From positions 154,701-218,700 of the forward strand of contig PAQM01000012.1 in the NCBI GenBank assembly GCA_002709305.1: DNA of 64,000 nt, given 5' to 3'. Made by a program: the position numbers and the translations under genes. The notes under the pieces were generated by a model, which was not told the DNA's origin, did no database searches, and worked only from the letters and a program-made list of their open reading frames with translations. This document shows, in pieces, positions 9,137 through 19,346 of the stretch. The stretch's first letter is position 1. Each line of letters begins with the position of its first letter. The stretch comes from Crocinitomicaceae bacterium. Lineage in GTDB: Bacteria; Bacteroidota; Bacteroidia; Flavobacteriales_D; Crocinitomicaceae.

Positions 9137-11458
9137 TTATTTAGAAGATTTACTAGCAGTTTTTTTCTTTTTAGAAGATTTTTGATTTTTAGCAATCTCA
9201 ACACAATCTTCATATAAAAGGTCCTTCGGTTCAACTCCTTTAGGAAGTTTAAAATTCTTTTTTCCTATCTTCAAGTATGGACCCCACCTTCCATTCAATA
9301 GTTGCATCTCAGAATCTTCCTCAAATTTCTTTATCAATTTTTTAGCATCCTCCTCTCTTTTAGCAATAATAATTTCTATTGCTCTATCTATATTAACAGT
9401 CATTGGATCATCTTCTTCTGGAAGAGAAGCAAATGTTTTACCATGTTGAATATATGGCCCAAAACGGCCTATATTAGATTTAACAATTAAATTTTCATAT
9501 TCACCTAGAGTTCTTGGCAATTTAAATAATTCTAATGCTTCCTCTAAGGTTATAGAATTAATAGATTGTTCACGACGCAAAGAGGCAAAATTTGGCTTCT
9601 CGCCATCAATTTTTTCATCTCCAACTTGAATCATTGGCCCAAAACGTCCTATACGAGCTATTATTCTTCTTCCAGATTCTGGATGATAACCAATTTCACG
9701 TTCACCGGTAGCACGTTCTGAATTCTCTATAGTGTCTTCAACACTTTTATGAAAAGGAGTATAAAATTCTTTAATCATTCTTGTCCAATCGACTAAACCA
9801 TTAGCAATTTCATCAAATTCAGCTTCTACTTTCGCTGTAAAATTATATTCCATAATTCTACCAAAATGCTCAGTTAAAAAATCTGTTACAACAATTCCTA
9901 TATCAGTTGGAGCTAGTTTATTCTTTTCCCTACCCGTAATTTCACTAAGTTGATTTTTCTCAACAGAATGGTTTTTAAGAATAAATTGATCATAAAAACG
10001 TTTAACACCTTGTCGATCTGGCTTTTCAACATAACCACGCTTTTGAATCGTTGAAATAGTTGGTGCGTATGTTGATGGCCTTCCTATACCTAGACTTTCT
10101 AACTTTTTAACTAAAGATGCCTCAACATACCTAGCAGGGGGTCGAGAAAATCTTTGAGTTGCAACAACTTCTTTATAATGAGCAACATCTCCCTTTGAAA
10201 CATTAGGAAGTATACCCGAAGTGTATTCATCCTCTTTATCTTCATCCAAAGTAGCTTCAAGATAAACCTTTAAAAACCCTTCAAACTTAATTACCTCACC
10301 CTTTGCAGAAAAATTTTCAAGTAATTTGTCTGCACTTAATTTTATAGTTGTTCTCTCTAATTTAGCATCAGACATCTGAGAAGAAATTGCTCGCTTCCAA
10401 ATTAAATCATAAAGCTTGGTCTGATCAGCCTCAGCATCAATAGAATGTAGAGAAAAATCAGTAGGACGAATTGCTTCATGGGCTTCTTGCGCACCCACGT
10501 TTTTAATATTATATTTTCTTATCTCAGAAAACTCTTCTCCATAAACAGAAATAATTTCATCCCTCGCTGCATTTATTGCAGAATCAGATAAGTTGACAGA
10601 GTCTGTTCTCATATATGTAATTCTACCAGCTTCATATAATCGCTGTGCAACCTGCATAGTTCTTGAAACTGTAAAACCTAATTTCAAACTAGCTTCCTGT
10701 TGAAGCGTTGATGTTGTGAATGGAGCAACAGGTTTCTTAATCGCAGGTTTCTTAATAACATCAGAAACAAAAAACGGTTTTCCTGAATAATTATTTAATA
10801 AATCTATCACATCTGCTTCTGACTTTATTTGTTTTGAAATTTCAGCTTTAATCAATCCATCATCCGTCTGAAATAGACCTGTTATTTTATAAAAAGTCTC
10901 AGAGTTAAATGATTGAATATCTCTTTCTTTCTCTACGATTAATCTTACAGCAACAGATTGAACTCTCCCAGCTGATAGACTAGGACGAACCTTTCTCCAA
11001 AGAACAGGAGACAATTCAAATCCAACTAAACGGTCTAATATTCTTCGAGCTTGTTGAGCATCAACTAACTCTTTATTTATTTCACGTGGTGAATCAATTG
11101 CCTTTAAAATTGCACTCTTTGTAATTTCATTAAATGTAATTCGTTTTGTAGCTTTTTTTGATAAATTTAGTGTCTCATATAAATGCCAAGAAATTGCCTC
11201 TCCCTCACGATCTTCATCGGTAGCTAACCAAACAACATCTACCTCCTTAACTAATTTCTTTAAATCATTAACTATTTGTTTTTTGTCAGAAGAAATTTCA
11301 TATTTAGGGGTAAAATTATTTTCAATATCAATAGCTTCTTTCTTAGCTAAATCTCTAACATGACCAAAGCTTGATTTTACTAAAAAATCTTTTCCCAAAT
11401 AACCTTCAATAGTACTAGCCTTTGCAGGAGACTCAACAATAACCAAATTTTTAGCCAT
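9137..11458 (-). CDS. topA: DNA topoisomerase I
   Basis: Type IA topoisomerase that relaxes negative supercoils. The 773-residue protein begins with a Toprim domain (VIVESPAKA, Glu9; acidic triad in ATDEDREGE, residues 79-87) and continues with the clamp domains. The active-site Tyr282 lies in RITYMRTDS. The usual cysteine-type zinc ribbons at the C-terminus are missing. In their place are repeats of the form R-IGRFGPMIQVGDE, SNIGRFGPYIQHGK and NGRWGPYLKIGKKNFKLP, followed by a Lys/Ser tail (KKKKTASKSSK). This is the usual Bacteroidota architecture. A -7 promoter box lies 48 bases upstream. It is followed by the arginase-fold gene. Confidence 0.96.
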   Translation of the reverse strand: MAKNLVIVESPAKASTIEGYLGKDFLVKSSFGHVRDLAKKEAIDIENNFTPKYEISSDKKQIVNDLKKLVKEVDVVWLATDEDREGEAISWHLYETLNLSKKATKRITFNEITKSAILKAIDSPREINKELVDAQQARRILDRLVGFELSPVLWRKVRPSLSAGRVQSVAVRLIVEKERDIQSFNSETFYKITGLFQTDDGLIKAEISKQIKSEADVIDLLNNYSGKPFFVSDVIKKPAIKKPVAPFTTSTLQQEASLKLGFTVSRTMQVAQRLYEAGRITYMRTDSVNLSDSAINAARDEIISVYGEEFSEIRKYNIKNVGAQEAHEAIRPTDFSLHSIDAEADQTKLYDLIWKRAISSQMSDAKLERTTIKLSADKLLENFSAKGEVIKFEGFLKVYLEATLDEDKEDEYTSGILPNVSKGDVAHYKEVVATQRFSRPPARYVEASLVKKLESLGIGRPSTYAPTISTIQKRGYVEKPDRQGVKRFYDQFILKNHSVEKNQLSEITGREKNKLAPTDIGIVVTDFLTEHFGRIMEYNFTAKVEAEFDEIANGLVDWTRMIKEFYTPFHKSVEDTIENSERATGEREIGYHPESGRRIIARIGRFGPMIQVGDEKIDGEKPNFASLRREQSINSITLEEALELFKLPRTLGEYENLIVKSNIGRFGPYIQHGKTFASLPEEDDPMTVNIDRAIEIIIAKREEDAKKLIKKFEEDSEMQLLNGRWGPYLKIGKKNFKLPKGVEPKDLLYEDCVEIAKNQKSSKKKKTASKSSK

Positions 11459-11505
11459 AACTATAATTTATTATTTCAATTAGAAATTTAATAACATAAA
11501 AAATG

Positions 11506-11513
11506 CAAATATA
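11506..11513 (-). promoter_or_regulatory. Predicted -7 box for topA
   Basis: Minus-strand TATATTTG matches the Bacteroidota TAnnTTTG box exactly and lies 47 bases before the topA start. At the expected -33 spacing there is TTA rather than TTG, so only the -7 half is good. Confidence 0.5.
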
Positions 11514-11652
11514 ATAGCATTTAGAGTTTATATAATACTAAAAGATTAAACAAATGTTTCAATATGATAAAAAATTAACACAAGTTAATTACAGTATAAT
11601 CATACCGATTACATATTATAATCTATTATAAATTTAAAAATCAACTGACATT

Positions 11653-11683
11653 TTGGCACCTTTTGTATTTTTATTTAATTTTG
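11653..11683 (+). promoter_or_regulatory. Predicted promoter for miaB and downstream genes
   Basis: TTG at 11653-11655 and TAATTTTG at 11676-11683 match the Bacteroidota housekeeping promoter (TTG, about 19 bases, TAnnTTTG) with a 20-base spacer. The miaB ATG follows 15 bases later, giving a leader of roughly ten bases. Confidence 0.65.
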
Positions 11684-11698
11684 TAAGCTGAAAATACT

Positions 11699-13150
11699 AT
11701 GGAGTTAAAGTACAACATAAAAAAAAAACAAATAGACGAAGACCGTCAAGGTGAAGTTACAATGGTTAAATCTAATATACAACCTAATGGAAGAAAACTA
11801 TATGTTGAAAGTTATGGTTGTGCAATGAATTTCTCTGATAGTGAAGTAGTTGCATCTATAATGAATAAAAAAGGCTATGTAACAACTAGAGACGTTGAAG
11901 AAGCAGATATTATACTAATAAATACATGCTCAATAAGAGAGAATGCAGAGAATAGAGTAAGAAAAAGATTAACTAATTTTAAAAACCGAAAAAAAAGACA
12001 ACCAAATTTAATAGTTGGTATTTTAGGTTGCATGGCTGAGCGCCTAAAAAACAAATTACTTGAAGAAGAAAAATTAGTTGATTTGATTGCAGGCCCTGAT
12101 GCTTATAGAAAACTTCCGGGGTTAATTGAAGAAGTTGAAACAGGTCAAAAAGCAGTCAATGTCCTTCTATCAAGAGATGAAACTTATGCTGACATTTCAC
12201 CCATACGTCTTGACAAAAATGGAATAACAAGTTTTGTGTCAATAACAAGGGGTTGTGACAATATGTGCTCATTTTGCGTTGTTCCCTTTACTAGAGGAAG
12301 AGAAAGATCAAGAGACCCAAATACAATTTATAATGAGTGCAAAGAATTATTCAAAAATGGATATAAAGAAGTTACTCTTTTAGGACAAAATGTTGATTCA
12401 TATCGTTGGAATATGACATCAAAAGGAGAAGTAAAAGATAATACAAAACCAACAACAAACTTTGCTGAATTATTAGATTTAGTTGCTGAAATTTCTCCAA
12501 ATTTAAGAATTAGATTCTCAACATCTCATCCAAAAGATATGTCTGATGAGGTATTAAAAACTATAGCTAAACATAATAATATTTGTAATTGTATTCATCT
12601 ACCAATCCAGTCAGGAAATACAGAAGTTCTAAAAAGAATGAATCGTGGATATTCTAGAGAATGGTATCTTAATCGAATCAAAAAAATACGTGAAATAATA
12701 CCAAATTGTGCCATAACAACTGATATAATAACTGGTTTCTGTGATGAGTCAGATGCTGAACATAACGATACAATAAGTATAATTAAAGAAGTTGAATGGG
12801 ACTTTGCATATATGTATAAATATTCAGAACGACCAAAAACACTAGCCCAGAGAAAATTCAAAGACAATGTGCCAGAAAATATTAAAAGTAATAGACTTAC
12901 AGAAATAATTAATTTACAAAGAGATAATTCTGCTAAAAAAAATCTAAAACAGATTGGAAAAATTCATAAAGTTTTAATTGAAGGTTACTCTAAAAAATCT
13001 AAATTACATATGTCTGGAAGGAATGATCATAATACTAAAGTGGTATTTCCTATAAAAAACTCTAAAAAAGGAGATTACGCTTTAGTAAGGATAAATGACT
13101 GTACAACAGCTACTCTAATTGGTGAAATAATTGAAATTATTAACCAATAA
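11699..13150 (+). CDS. miaB: tRNA-2-methylthio-N6-dimethylallyladenosine synthase MiaB
   Basis: A radical-SAM methylthiotransferase that adds the 2-methylthio group to i6A37 in tRNAs reading UNN codons. The N-terminal UPF0004 domain has the three cysteines of the auxiliary 4Fe-4S cluster: Cys41 ([11 protein letters not shown]), Cys77 ([10 protein letters not shown]) and Cys111 (LGCMAERL). The radical-SAM triad is C186-x3-C190-x2-C193 in [14 protein letters not shown], and a TRAM domain forms the C-terminus. At 483 residues it has a short N-terminal lead-in (residues 1-30, including DEDRQGE) of the kind found in other Bacteroidota, which supports the first ATG. The sigma-54 activator gene follows after 13 bases. 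Confidence 0.96.
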   Translation: MELKYNIKKKQIDEDRQGEVTMVKSNIQPNGRKLYVESYGCAMNFSDSEVVASIMNKKGYVTTRDVEEADIILINTCSIRENAENRVRKRLTNFKNRKKRQPNLIVGILGCMAERLKNKLLEEEKLVDLIAGPDAYRKLPGLIEEVETGQKAVNVLLSRDETYADISPIRLDKNGITSFVSITRGCDNMCSFCVVPFTRGRERSRDPNTIYNECKELFKNGYKEVTLLGQNVDSYRWNMTSKGEVKDNTKPTTNFAELLDLVAEISPNLRIRFSTSHPKDMSDEVLKTIAKHNNICNCIHLPIQSGNTEVLKRMNRGYSREWYLNRIKKIREIIPNCAITTDIITGFCDESDAEHNDTISIIKEVEWDFAYMYKYSERPKTLAQRKFKDNVPENIKSNRLTEIINLQRDNSAKKNLKQIGKIHKVLIEGYSKKSKLHMSGRNDHNTKVVFPIKNSKKGDYALVRINDCTTATLIGEIIEIINQ

Positions 13151-13163
13151 CAATAATATTACA

Positions 13164-14396
13164 ATGAATATACAACAAGTAAAGCAAAGATTTAAAATTA
13201 TTGGTAATACACCATCATTAAATCGCGCACTAGAAGTCGCAATTCAAGTTGCTCCGACAGACATATCAGTACTTGTGACTGGAGAAAGTGGTGTTGGAAA
13301 AGAAATTATACCACAAGTAATACATCAGATAAGCTCCCGTAAACATGGTGAATATATTGCTGTCAATTGTGGAGCTATTCCAGAAGGGACGATTGATTCA
13401 GAACTTTTCGGCCATGAAAAAGGTTCTTTTACTGGAGCAAGTGGAAGCAGAAAAGGTTATTTTGAAGTAGCAGATGAGGGAACTATTTTTCTAGATGAAG
13501 TGGCAGAACTTCCAATGCAAACTCAAGTAAGGTTGCTTCGAGTTCTTGAAACAGGTGAATTTATTCGTGTAGGTTCATCAAAAGTAATAAAAACTAATGT
13601 TCGTGTAGTCGCAGCAACAAATGAGAACATGCAACATGCTATAAAATCAGGGAAGTTTAGAGAGGATTTGTTCTATAGACTAAGTACTGTTCCTATTACA
13701 TTACCTCCTCTCCGCAAGAGAAAAGAAGACATTCACTTAATTTTTAGGAAATTTGCAAGTGATTGTGCCGATAAATATCGAATGCCCGTAATTAAACTTA
13801 ATGATGAAGCTATTAGAATATTAAATGAATATTCATGGCCGGGAAATATTCGCCAATTAAAAAATATTGTCGAACAAATTTCTGTTATTGAAACTGCGAG
13901 AGAAATAGATGCTCAAACATTCCTAAACTACATTCCATCAAAACAAGATAACACGCCTGCTTTAATTAAAGACACAAAAGAAAATATTAATGAGCGAGAG
14001 TTAATGTATAAATTTCTATTTGATATGAAAAAAGACTTAACTGATCTAAAAAAATTAGTTTTAGAATTTGTCTCTAATGATGGGAATGTTAATCTAAATC
14101 CAGATCAAAAAAATATGATTAGTCGATTTTACCGTGATGTAGAACCGACTGATTCCCCTAAGATATTACCTGCTTCAAATGCTGAAAAAGATGAATTTTA
14201 TTCAGAAAAAGAAGAGGATAAATATGAATTTCACCTTGAAGTTGAAGAATCTTTATCCCTAGAGGATAGAGAGAAAGAACTTATTAAAAAAGCTTTGATA
14301 AAACATAAAGGTAAACGTAAATACGCTGCTTCTGAACTAGGAATTAGTGAAAGAACATTATATCGAAAAATAAAAGAATATAATTTAAATAATTAA
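13164..14396 (+). CDS. Sigma-54-dependent transcriptional activator (no receiver domain)
   Basis: An enhancer-binding protein that uses ATP to open sigma-54 promoters. The AAA+ domain starts almost at the N-terminus, with Walker A GESGVGKE (residues 40-47), the sigma-54 contact loop GSFTGA (87-92, normally GAFTGA), Walker B TIFLDEVAELP and the sensor stretch FREDLFYRL. An acidic linker of about 100 residues follows, then a Fis-type helix-turn-helix (KYAASELGISERTLYRKIKEY). There is no receiver or sensory domain, so control must come through the linker, a partner or expression level. The open frame extends back to 13131 inside miaB; ATG 13164 avoids that overlap. The lptE start overlaps its stop by one base. 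Confidence 0.9.
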   Translation: MNIQQVKQRFKIIGNTPSLNRALEVAIQVAPTDISVLVTGESGVGKEIIPQVIHQISSRKHGEYIAVNCGAIPEGTIDSELFGHEKGSFTGASGSRKGYFEVADEGTIFLDEVAELPMQTQVRLLRVLETGEFIRVGSSKVIKTNVRVVAATNENMQHAIKSGKFREDLFYRLSTVPITLPPLRKRKEDIHLIFRKFASDCADKYRMPVIKLNDEAIRILNEYSWPGNIRQLKNIVEQISVIETAREIDAQTFLNYIPSKQDNTPALIKDTKENINERELMYKFLFDMKKDLTDLKKLVLEFVSNDGNVNLNPDQKNMISRFYRDVEPTDSPKILPASNAEKDEFYSEKEEDKYEFHLEVEESLSLEDREKELIKKALIKHKGKRKYAASELGISERTLYRKIKEYNLNN

Positions 14397-14908
14397 TGAA
14401 AAGATTACTGCTTATTATAATTATAACACCAATTATATATGGATGTTGGCCTTATAGTGTTTCTTTTGTTGATAAGGGTTCAATGCCAGAAGAATGGAAA
14501 ACATTTTCATTAATTACTCTAGAGAATAATGCACCTAATACACCTTTAAGTTATTCCACATTAATTTCTGAAAAAATTAAAGATGGTATTCAAAATAATA
14601 CTAGACTATTAATTAATTCAAATTCAGATTCTTCAGAGATAATAATTGAAGGAAACATAACAAATTATAGTATATCTCCAATTGCACTACTAGAAGGTGA
14701 TAATGCATCACAAAACAGACTGTCAATTTCAATTAAATTCGATATTTTTATTCTAAAACCTGAAGAAAATTTAATGACATTAACAAGTACAAGGTTCATA
14801 GATTACGATTCAAATACAGATTTAGGAATAGTTGAAAATGAACTATTAGAAGAAGTAAATGATCAAATTGTTCAAGATGTAATTAATAAATTACTTTCAA
14901 ATTGGTAA
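14396..14908 (+). CDS. lptE: LptE-like LPS assembly lipoprotein
   Basis: A 170-residue lipoprotein with a short hydrophobic signal ending at Cys17 (IIYGC). The next part, WPYSVSFVDKGSMPEEWKTF, and the overall layout (two-layer alpha/beta, C-terminal helix VNDQIVQDVINKLLSNW) match the Bacteroidota LptE family, the plug and partner of LptD that places LPS in the outer membrane. It starts at the A of the preceding TAATG, so translation is probably coupled to the activator gene. The order miaB, sigma-54 activator, lptE, repeat protein, secG is, to my knowledge, commonly kept in this phylum, which supports the call. Confidence 0.8.
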   Translation: MKRLLLIIIITPIIYGCWPYSVSFVDKGSMPEEWKTFSLITLENNAPNTPLSYSTLISEKIKDGIQNNTRLLINSNSDSSEIIIEGNITNYSISPIALLEGDNASQNRLSISIKFDIFILKPEENLMTLTSTRFIDYDSNTDLGIVENELLEEVNDQIVQDVINKLLSNW

Positions 14909-14914
14909 GCTAAT

Positions 14915-15826
14915 ATGTTAAACACTGAAAGCATAGCGAAAAAAATTAAAAGTCCTGAGCTTATTAATTCAGATGATTTAAAATCTTTAGAGAATCTTTC
15001 TATTAAATACCCATACTCACAAATATTCTCAATTCTCTATTTAAAAGGTCTAGGGATAACAAAAAATATTCGATTTGAAGAAGAATTAAAAAAACATTCC
15101 TATAAAGTAACAGATCGAATTCAACTTTATAAACTAATCCATGAATATTCAAATGGTGTTAGTGTTTCAGATGACATAAGTATTTCAGATAACAATCAAA
15201 TAGAACAATCAAAAAAGCAATTAGATAATACAGAAGTAGTTGTCGAAGAAACCAAAAATGAAGAGATTTTATCCAAACAAAAAACAGATTCTAGCCAAGA
15301 AAATAAAAATGAAGAAAAATTAAATGCAAATATTTTATATCATACTGTTAGAGATAATTATGAGCTACCAAAACTAACCGAAGAAGAAATCACAAGATTA
15401 AATACAAGAATAAAACCTATTACTTCTTTGAAACAAGAAGGCAAAAAAGAAGAACAAAAAGAAGAATTGAAAATTAGAGAACAAAAAAAATCTTTTAACT
15501 CTTGGATAAATTTAAATCATAATTACAGTAGTTCTATCAATTATGACGAAAAAGAAAAAAATATAACTGATTTTAATCAAGAAAAGCAATTATATGGAGA
15601 GATTTTAAAACCTAAAAAAGCATTTTTCTCACCATTAAAACAAGCCAAAGAAAGTCTCAATGAAGATAATATTCCAGTAAGTGAAACATTAGCTAAAATA
15701 TATGCTATGCAAGGTAATTTTCCTCAAGCAATTAAAGCTTATAAAGAATTAAGTTTGAAAAATCCAGAAAAAAAGATTTTCTTTGCAAACCTAATAGAAG
15801 AATTAACTAATAAATTAAATAAATAA
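14915..15826 (+). CDS. Hypothetical protein with C-terminal TPR-like motif
   Basis: Not assignable to a named family with certainty. The 303-residue protein has no signal peptide. Residues 1-70 form a helical domain (LENLSIKYPYSQIFSILYLKGLG resembles a degenerate TPR). A long, highly charged Lys/Glu/Gln-rich middle of about 150 residues is probably disordered or coiled. The C-terminus (SETLAKIYAMQGNFPQAIKAYKEL and the next 20 residues) is one clear TPR hairpin. It lies 6 bases after lptE and 1 base before secG, so it is co-transcribed with envelope-biogenesis genes; an adaptor role there is only an inference. Confidence 0.75.
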   Translation: MLNTESIAKKIKSPELINSDDLKSLENLSIKYPYSQIFSILYLKGLGITKNIRFEEELKKHSYKVTDRIQLYKLIHEYSNGVSVSDDISISDNNQIEQSKKQLDNTEVVVEETKNEEILSKQKTDSSQENKNEEKLNANILYHTVRDNYELPKLTEEEITRLNTRIKPITSLKQEGKKEEQKEELKIREQKKSFNSWINLNHNYSSSINYDEKEKNITDFNQEKQLYGEILKPKKAFFSPLKQAKESLNEDNIPVSETLAKIYAMQGNFPQAIKAYKELSLKNPEKKIFFANLIEELTNKLNK

Positions 15827-15827
15827 A

Positions 15828-16136
15828 ATGAACACATTATTTTCTATCATAATTATAATTTCTAGTGTTTTACTAGTTTTTATTGTATATGTTCAAAATC
15901 CAAAAGGAGGAGGTTTGAGTTCTGATTTCGGTGCTGCTCAACAAATAGGCGGAGTTCAAAAAACAAATGACTTTATTGACAAAGCAACTTGGTCTCTAGC
16001 AGCAATTGTTGCAGTATTGAGTATAATTTTAACACTCCGAACAAAATCTCCGGAGAGAATTAAGATGGATCCTACTCCTACAGAACAAGGACAGGAAGCA
16101 CCAACAAATAATGGAACTACTGAAGGTTCAAAATAA
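15828..16136 (+). CDS. secG: Preprotein translocase subunit SecG
   Basis: Small inner-membrane subunit of the SecYEG channel. It has two transmembrane helices (about residues 3-22 and 52-70). The family-specific loop between them, VYVQNPKGGGLSSDFG then QQIGGVQKTNDFIDKATW, is diagnostic for Bacteroidota SecG. The C-terminal tail is polar and probably disordered. At 102 residues the length is normal. It is the last gene of the miaB-to-secG series. Confidence 0.93.
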   Translation: MNTLFSIIIIISSVLLVFIVYVQNPKGGGLSSDFGAAQQIGGVQKTNDFIDKATWSLAAIVAVLSIILTLRTKSPERIKMDPTPTEQGQEAPTNNGTTEGSK

Positions 16137-16160
16137 AATTCATCAAATAAATTTAATTTT

Positions 16161-16195
16161 TTTAATGTCAGTATGTCACTAATACTGACATTAAA
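16161..16195 (+). other. Perfect 13-bp inverted repeat between secG and groES
   Basis: TTTAATGTCAGTA (16161-16173) is exactly complementary to 16183-16195, with a 9-base loop. No clear T-run follows on either strand (TATATATAAAA on the plus strand), so it could be a weak terminator for secG or an mRNA-end stabiliser. It does not resemble CIRCE. Confidence 0.5.
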
Positions 16196-16231
16196 TATAT
16201 ATAAAAATGCAAAAATGTCTCATTAACATTA

Positions 16232-16261
16232 TTGGCATAAAATTCGCTAATAATGATTTTG
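16232..16261 (+). promoter_or_regulatory. Predicted groESL promoter
   Basis: TTG at 16232-16234 and TGATTTTG at 16254-16261 are separated by exactly 19 bases, the Bacteroidota optimum. The -7 box differs from TAnnTTTG at one position. The groES ATG follows 23 bases later. No CIRCE operator is visible. Confidence 0.6.
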
Positions 16262-16284
16262 TTGAAAATTTAAAATAAATAATT

Positions 16285-16560
16285 ATGTCAAAAAAATTTA
16301 AACCATTAGCAGATAGGGTGTTGATTCAGCCAGCACCTGTTGAAATGAAAACTGCAAGCGGAATTATTATTCCAGATTCAGCAAAAGAAAAACCTTTAAT
16401 GGGTGAAATAATTGCTGTTGGAAAGGGTAAGGTAGATGAGCCAATGACAGTAAAAGTTGGTGATAAAGTATTATACGGACAATACTCTGGTACAGAAATA
16501 AAATTGGAAGGAGAAACGTATTTAATTATGCGCGAAAGCGATGTATATGGGATTTTTTAA
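16285..16560 (+). CDS. groES: Co-chaperonin GroES
   Basis: Ten-kilodalton lid of the GroEL chaperonin. The 91-residue protein matches the family over its whole length: [20 protein letters not shown], the mobile loop [13 protein letters not shown] that docks on Gro[18 protein letters not shown], and an ending near [12 protein letters not shown]. It is the first gene of a two-gene operon, with groEL 20 bases downstream. Confidence 0.97.
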   Translation: MSKKFKPLADRVLIQPAPVEMKTASGIIIPDSAKEKPLMGEIIAVGKGKVDEPMTVKVGDKVLYGQYSGTEIKLEGETYLIMRESDVYGIF

Positions 16561-16574
16561 TTAATGTAAAATAA

Positions 16575-18218
<1,644 letters not shown>

Positions 18219-18242
18219 TTATAAATTATAATCATATAAAAT

Positions 18243-18272
18243 AAAAGCCCCATACATATTTATGGGGCTTTT
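18243..18272 (+). terminator. groESL terminator
   Basis: A 12-bp perfect stem AAAAGCCCCATA / TATGGGGCTTTT with a 6-base loop, ending in its own T-run, lies 24 bases after the groEL stop. The flanking A and T runs would let it work on both strands, but no minus-strand gene ends here. Confidence 0.85.
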
Positions 18273-18402
18273 ATTTATGATGTATAAATGGTATTTTATC
18301 AAAGATGTCTATGACTTAAATTTTATAAGCAACCCAACAATAATAAATGCGTCTTTCGAATGAAAATTAATGACAAATTATATTATTTAATAAAATAAAC
18401 AC

Positions 18403-18744
18403 ATGAAATTATTATTAGTATTAGTATCGGTGGGCTTTTTATCGTTAAGCTCTTGTAAAAAAAATTATTCTTGTAATTGCACAACAGTAACTTATATTCC
18501 TGAATATTGTGATGTTTGTCCTGCTGGAACAATTGTAGGAATGATTCCAGAAGAAACCCTTACAACTGAATCTGTTAAATATGTTAACGAAAGAAATCTA
18601 AGTGATGCTGAAAATAGTTGTGCAGAGATAGGAATGTTTGACCAAACATCTGCATCAGCTCCACCCAACAATCAATGGAATTCTATTCCAGTAGAATCTC
18701 TATCAGATAGTATAAGAACAGTTGTTACTTGCACTGTTAAATAA
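18403..18744 (+). CDS. Small cysteine-rich lipoprotein of unknown function
   Basis: Unrecognised. The 113-residue product has a lipoprotein signal ending at Cys18 (LSSC), immediately followed by KKNYSCNCTTVTYIPEYCDVCPAGT. Counting the lipidated one, there are five cysteines in the first 40 residues of the product and two more later (SCAEIG, VTCTVK). Pairing as disulphides on the outside of the outer membrane is likely, since the pattern does not look like a metal site. The gene stands alone between the groESL terminator and the next promoter, so it should have its own promoter, which I could not identify. Confidence 0.7.
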   Translation: MKLLLVLVSVGFLSLSSCKKNYSCNCTTVTYIPEYCDVCPAGTIVGMIPEETLTTESVKYVNERNLSDAENSCAEIGMFDQTSASAPPNNQWNSIPVESLSDSIRTVVTCTVK

Positions 18745-18794
18745 TAAATTTACTCCAAGAAAATATATAGGAGATTCTTTACACCTAATATTTT

Positions 18795-18815
18795 TTCAAT
18801 CAAAAGATTGAATTT
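18795..18815 (+). terminator. Possible weak terminator after the cysteine-rich lipoprotein gene
   Basis: TTCAATC / GATTGAA, a 7-bp stem with AAAA loop, is followed by TTTAT about 50 bases past the stop codon. The stem is AT-rich and the T-run short, so this is tentative. Confidence 0.3.
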
Positions 18816-18869
18816 ATACTATTAATAGGGTATTTTTTTTTATACACGAAAAAAAATCTAAAGATTATT

Positions 18870-18877
18870 TATTTTTG
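18870..18877 (+). promoter_or_regulatory. Predicted -7 box for the small T9SS cargo gene
   Basis: TATTTTTG matches TAnnTTTG exactly and ends 9 bases before the ATG at 18887. A TTG at the -33 position is not evident. If active, the transcript would be nearly leaderless. Confidence 0.4.
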
Positions 18878-18886
18878 TTCAACTAT

Positions 18887-19345
18887 ATGAAAATTCAATT
18901 ATTAATATCTGTAATATTTCCCTTACTAGGTTTTGGTCAAGAAGTAATCTCTTCACAAGGAAATTCCTACTCAAATTCAAATACAAATATGGACTTTACT
19001 ATAGGTGAAGTTATAATTAACACGGAAACTGATGGTACACATTATATGACTCAAGGTTTCCATCAAACTAATTGGTTCTTTTCTGGACTAGAGAATCATA
19101 CCCCAAGCTATGAAGCTATTATATTTCCTAACCCTACTGAGGAATCATTAAACATAAAGACAAGCACCTATAAAAATGTTGTTTATACACTTTATGATGC
19201 CCAAGGGAAGTTAGTAATGCAGAATGAACTTTTTGAAGAACAGACATCTCTTCAAGTAAGCCATTTAGCTCCAGGAAAGTATTCTTTGGTACTTAATAAT
19301 AAAACTGACAAACTAAAAACATTTAAATTAATAAAACACAAATAA
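18887..19345 (+). CDS. Small secreted protein with T9SS C-terminal sorting domain
   Basis: A 152-residue secreted protein. The signal peptide [18 protein letters not shown] is followed by about 55 residues of beta-rich sequence ([10 protein letters not shown], then GFHQTN) often seen in short T9SS cargo. The last 75 residues are a type A sorting domain: [39 protein letters not shown] and the basic end KTFKLIKHK. The T9SS encoded at 1469-7781 would export it and attach it to the surface. The frame is open from a TTG at 18875, but that TTG is part of the putative -7 box and ATG 18887 starts the signal peptide. One base separates it from the collagen-like gene, which suggests an operon. Confidence 0.88.
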   Translation: MKIQLLISVIFPLLGFGQEVISSQGNSYSNSNTNMDFTIGEVIINTETDGTHYMTQGFHQTNWFFSGLENHTPSYEAIIFPNPTEESLNIKTSTYKNVVYTLYDAQGKLVMQNELFEEQTSLQVSHLAPGKYSLVLNNKTDKLKTFKLIKHK

Positions 19346-19346
19346 G

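Noticed and set aside
11654-11667. TGGCACC followed by TTTTGTA upstream of miaB as a sigma-54 promoter
   Set aside because: TGGCAC is present, but the TTG comes after 3 bases instead of 5 and is not followed by C. The same DNA fits the housekeeping TTG/TAnnTTTG promoter.
16137-16284. CIRCE heat-shock operator before groES
   Set aside because: The TTAGCACTC-N9-GAGTGCTAA repeat is absent. The 13-bp inverted repeat at 16161-16195 has a different sequence.
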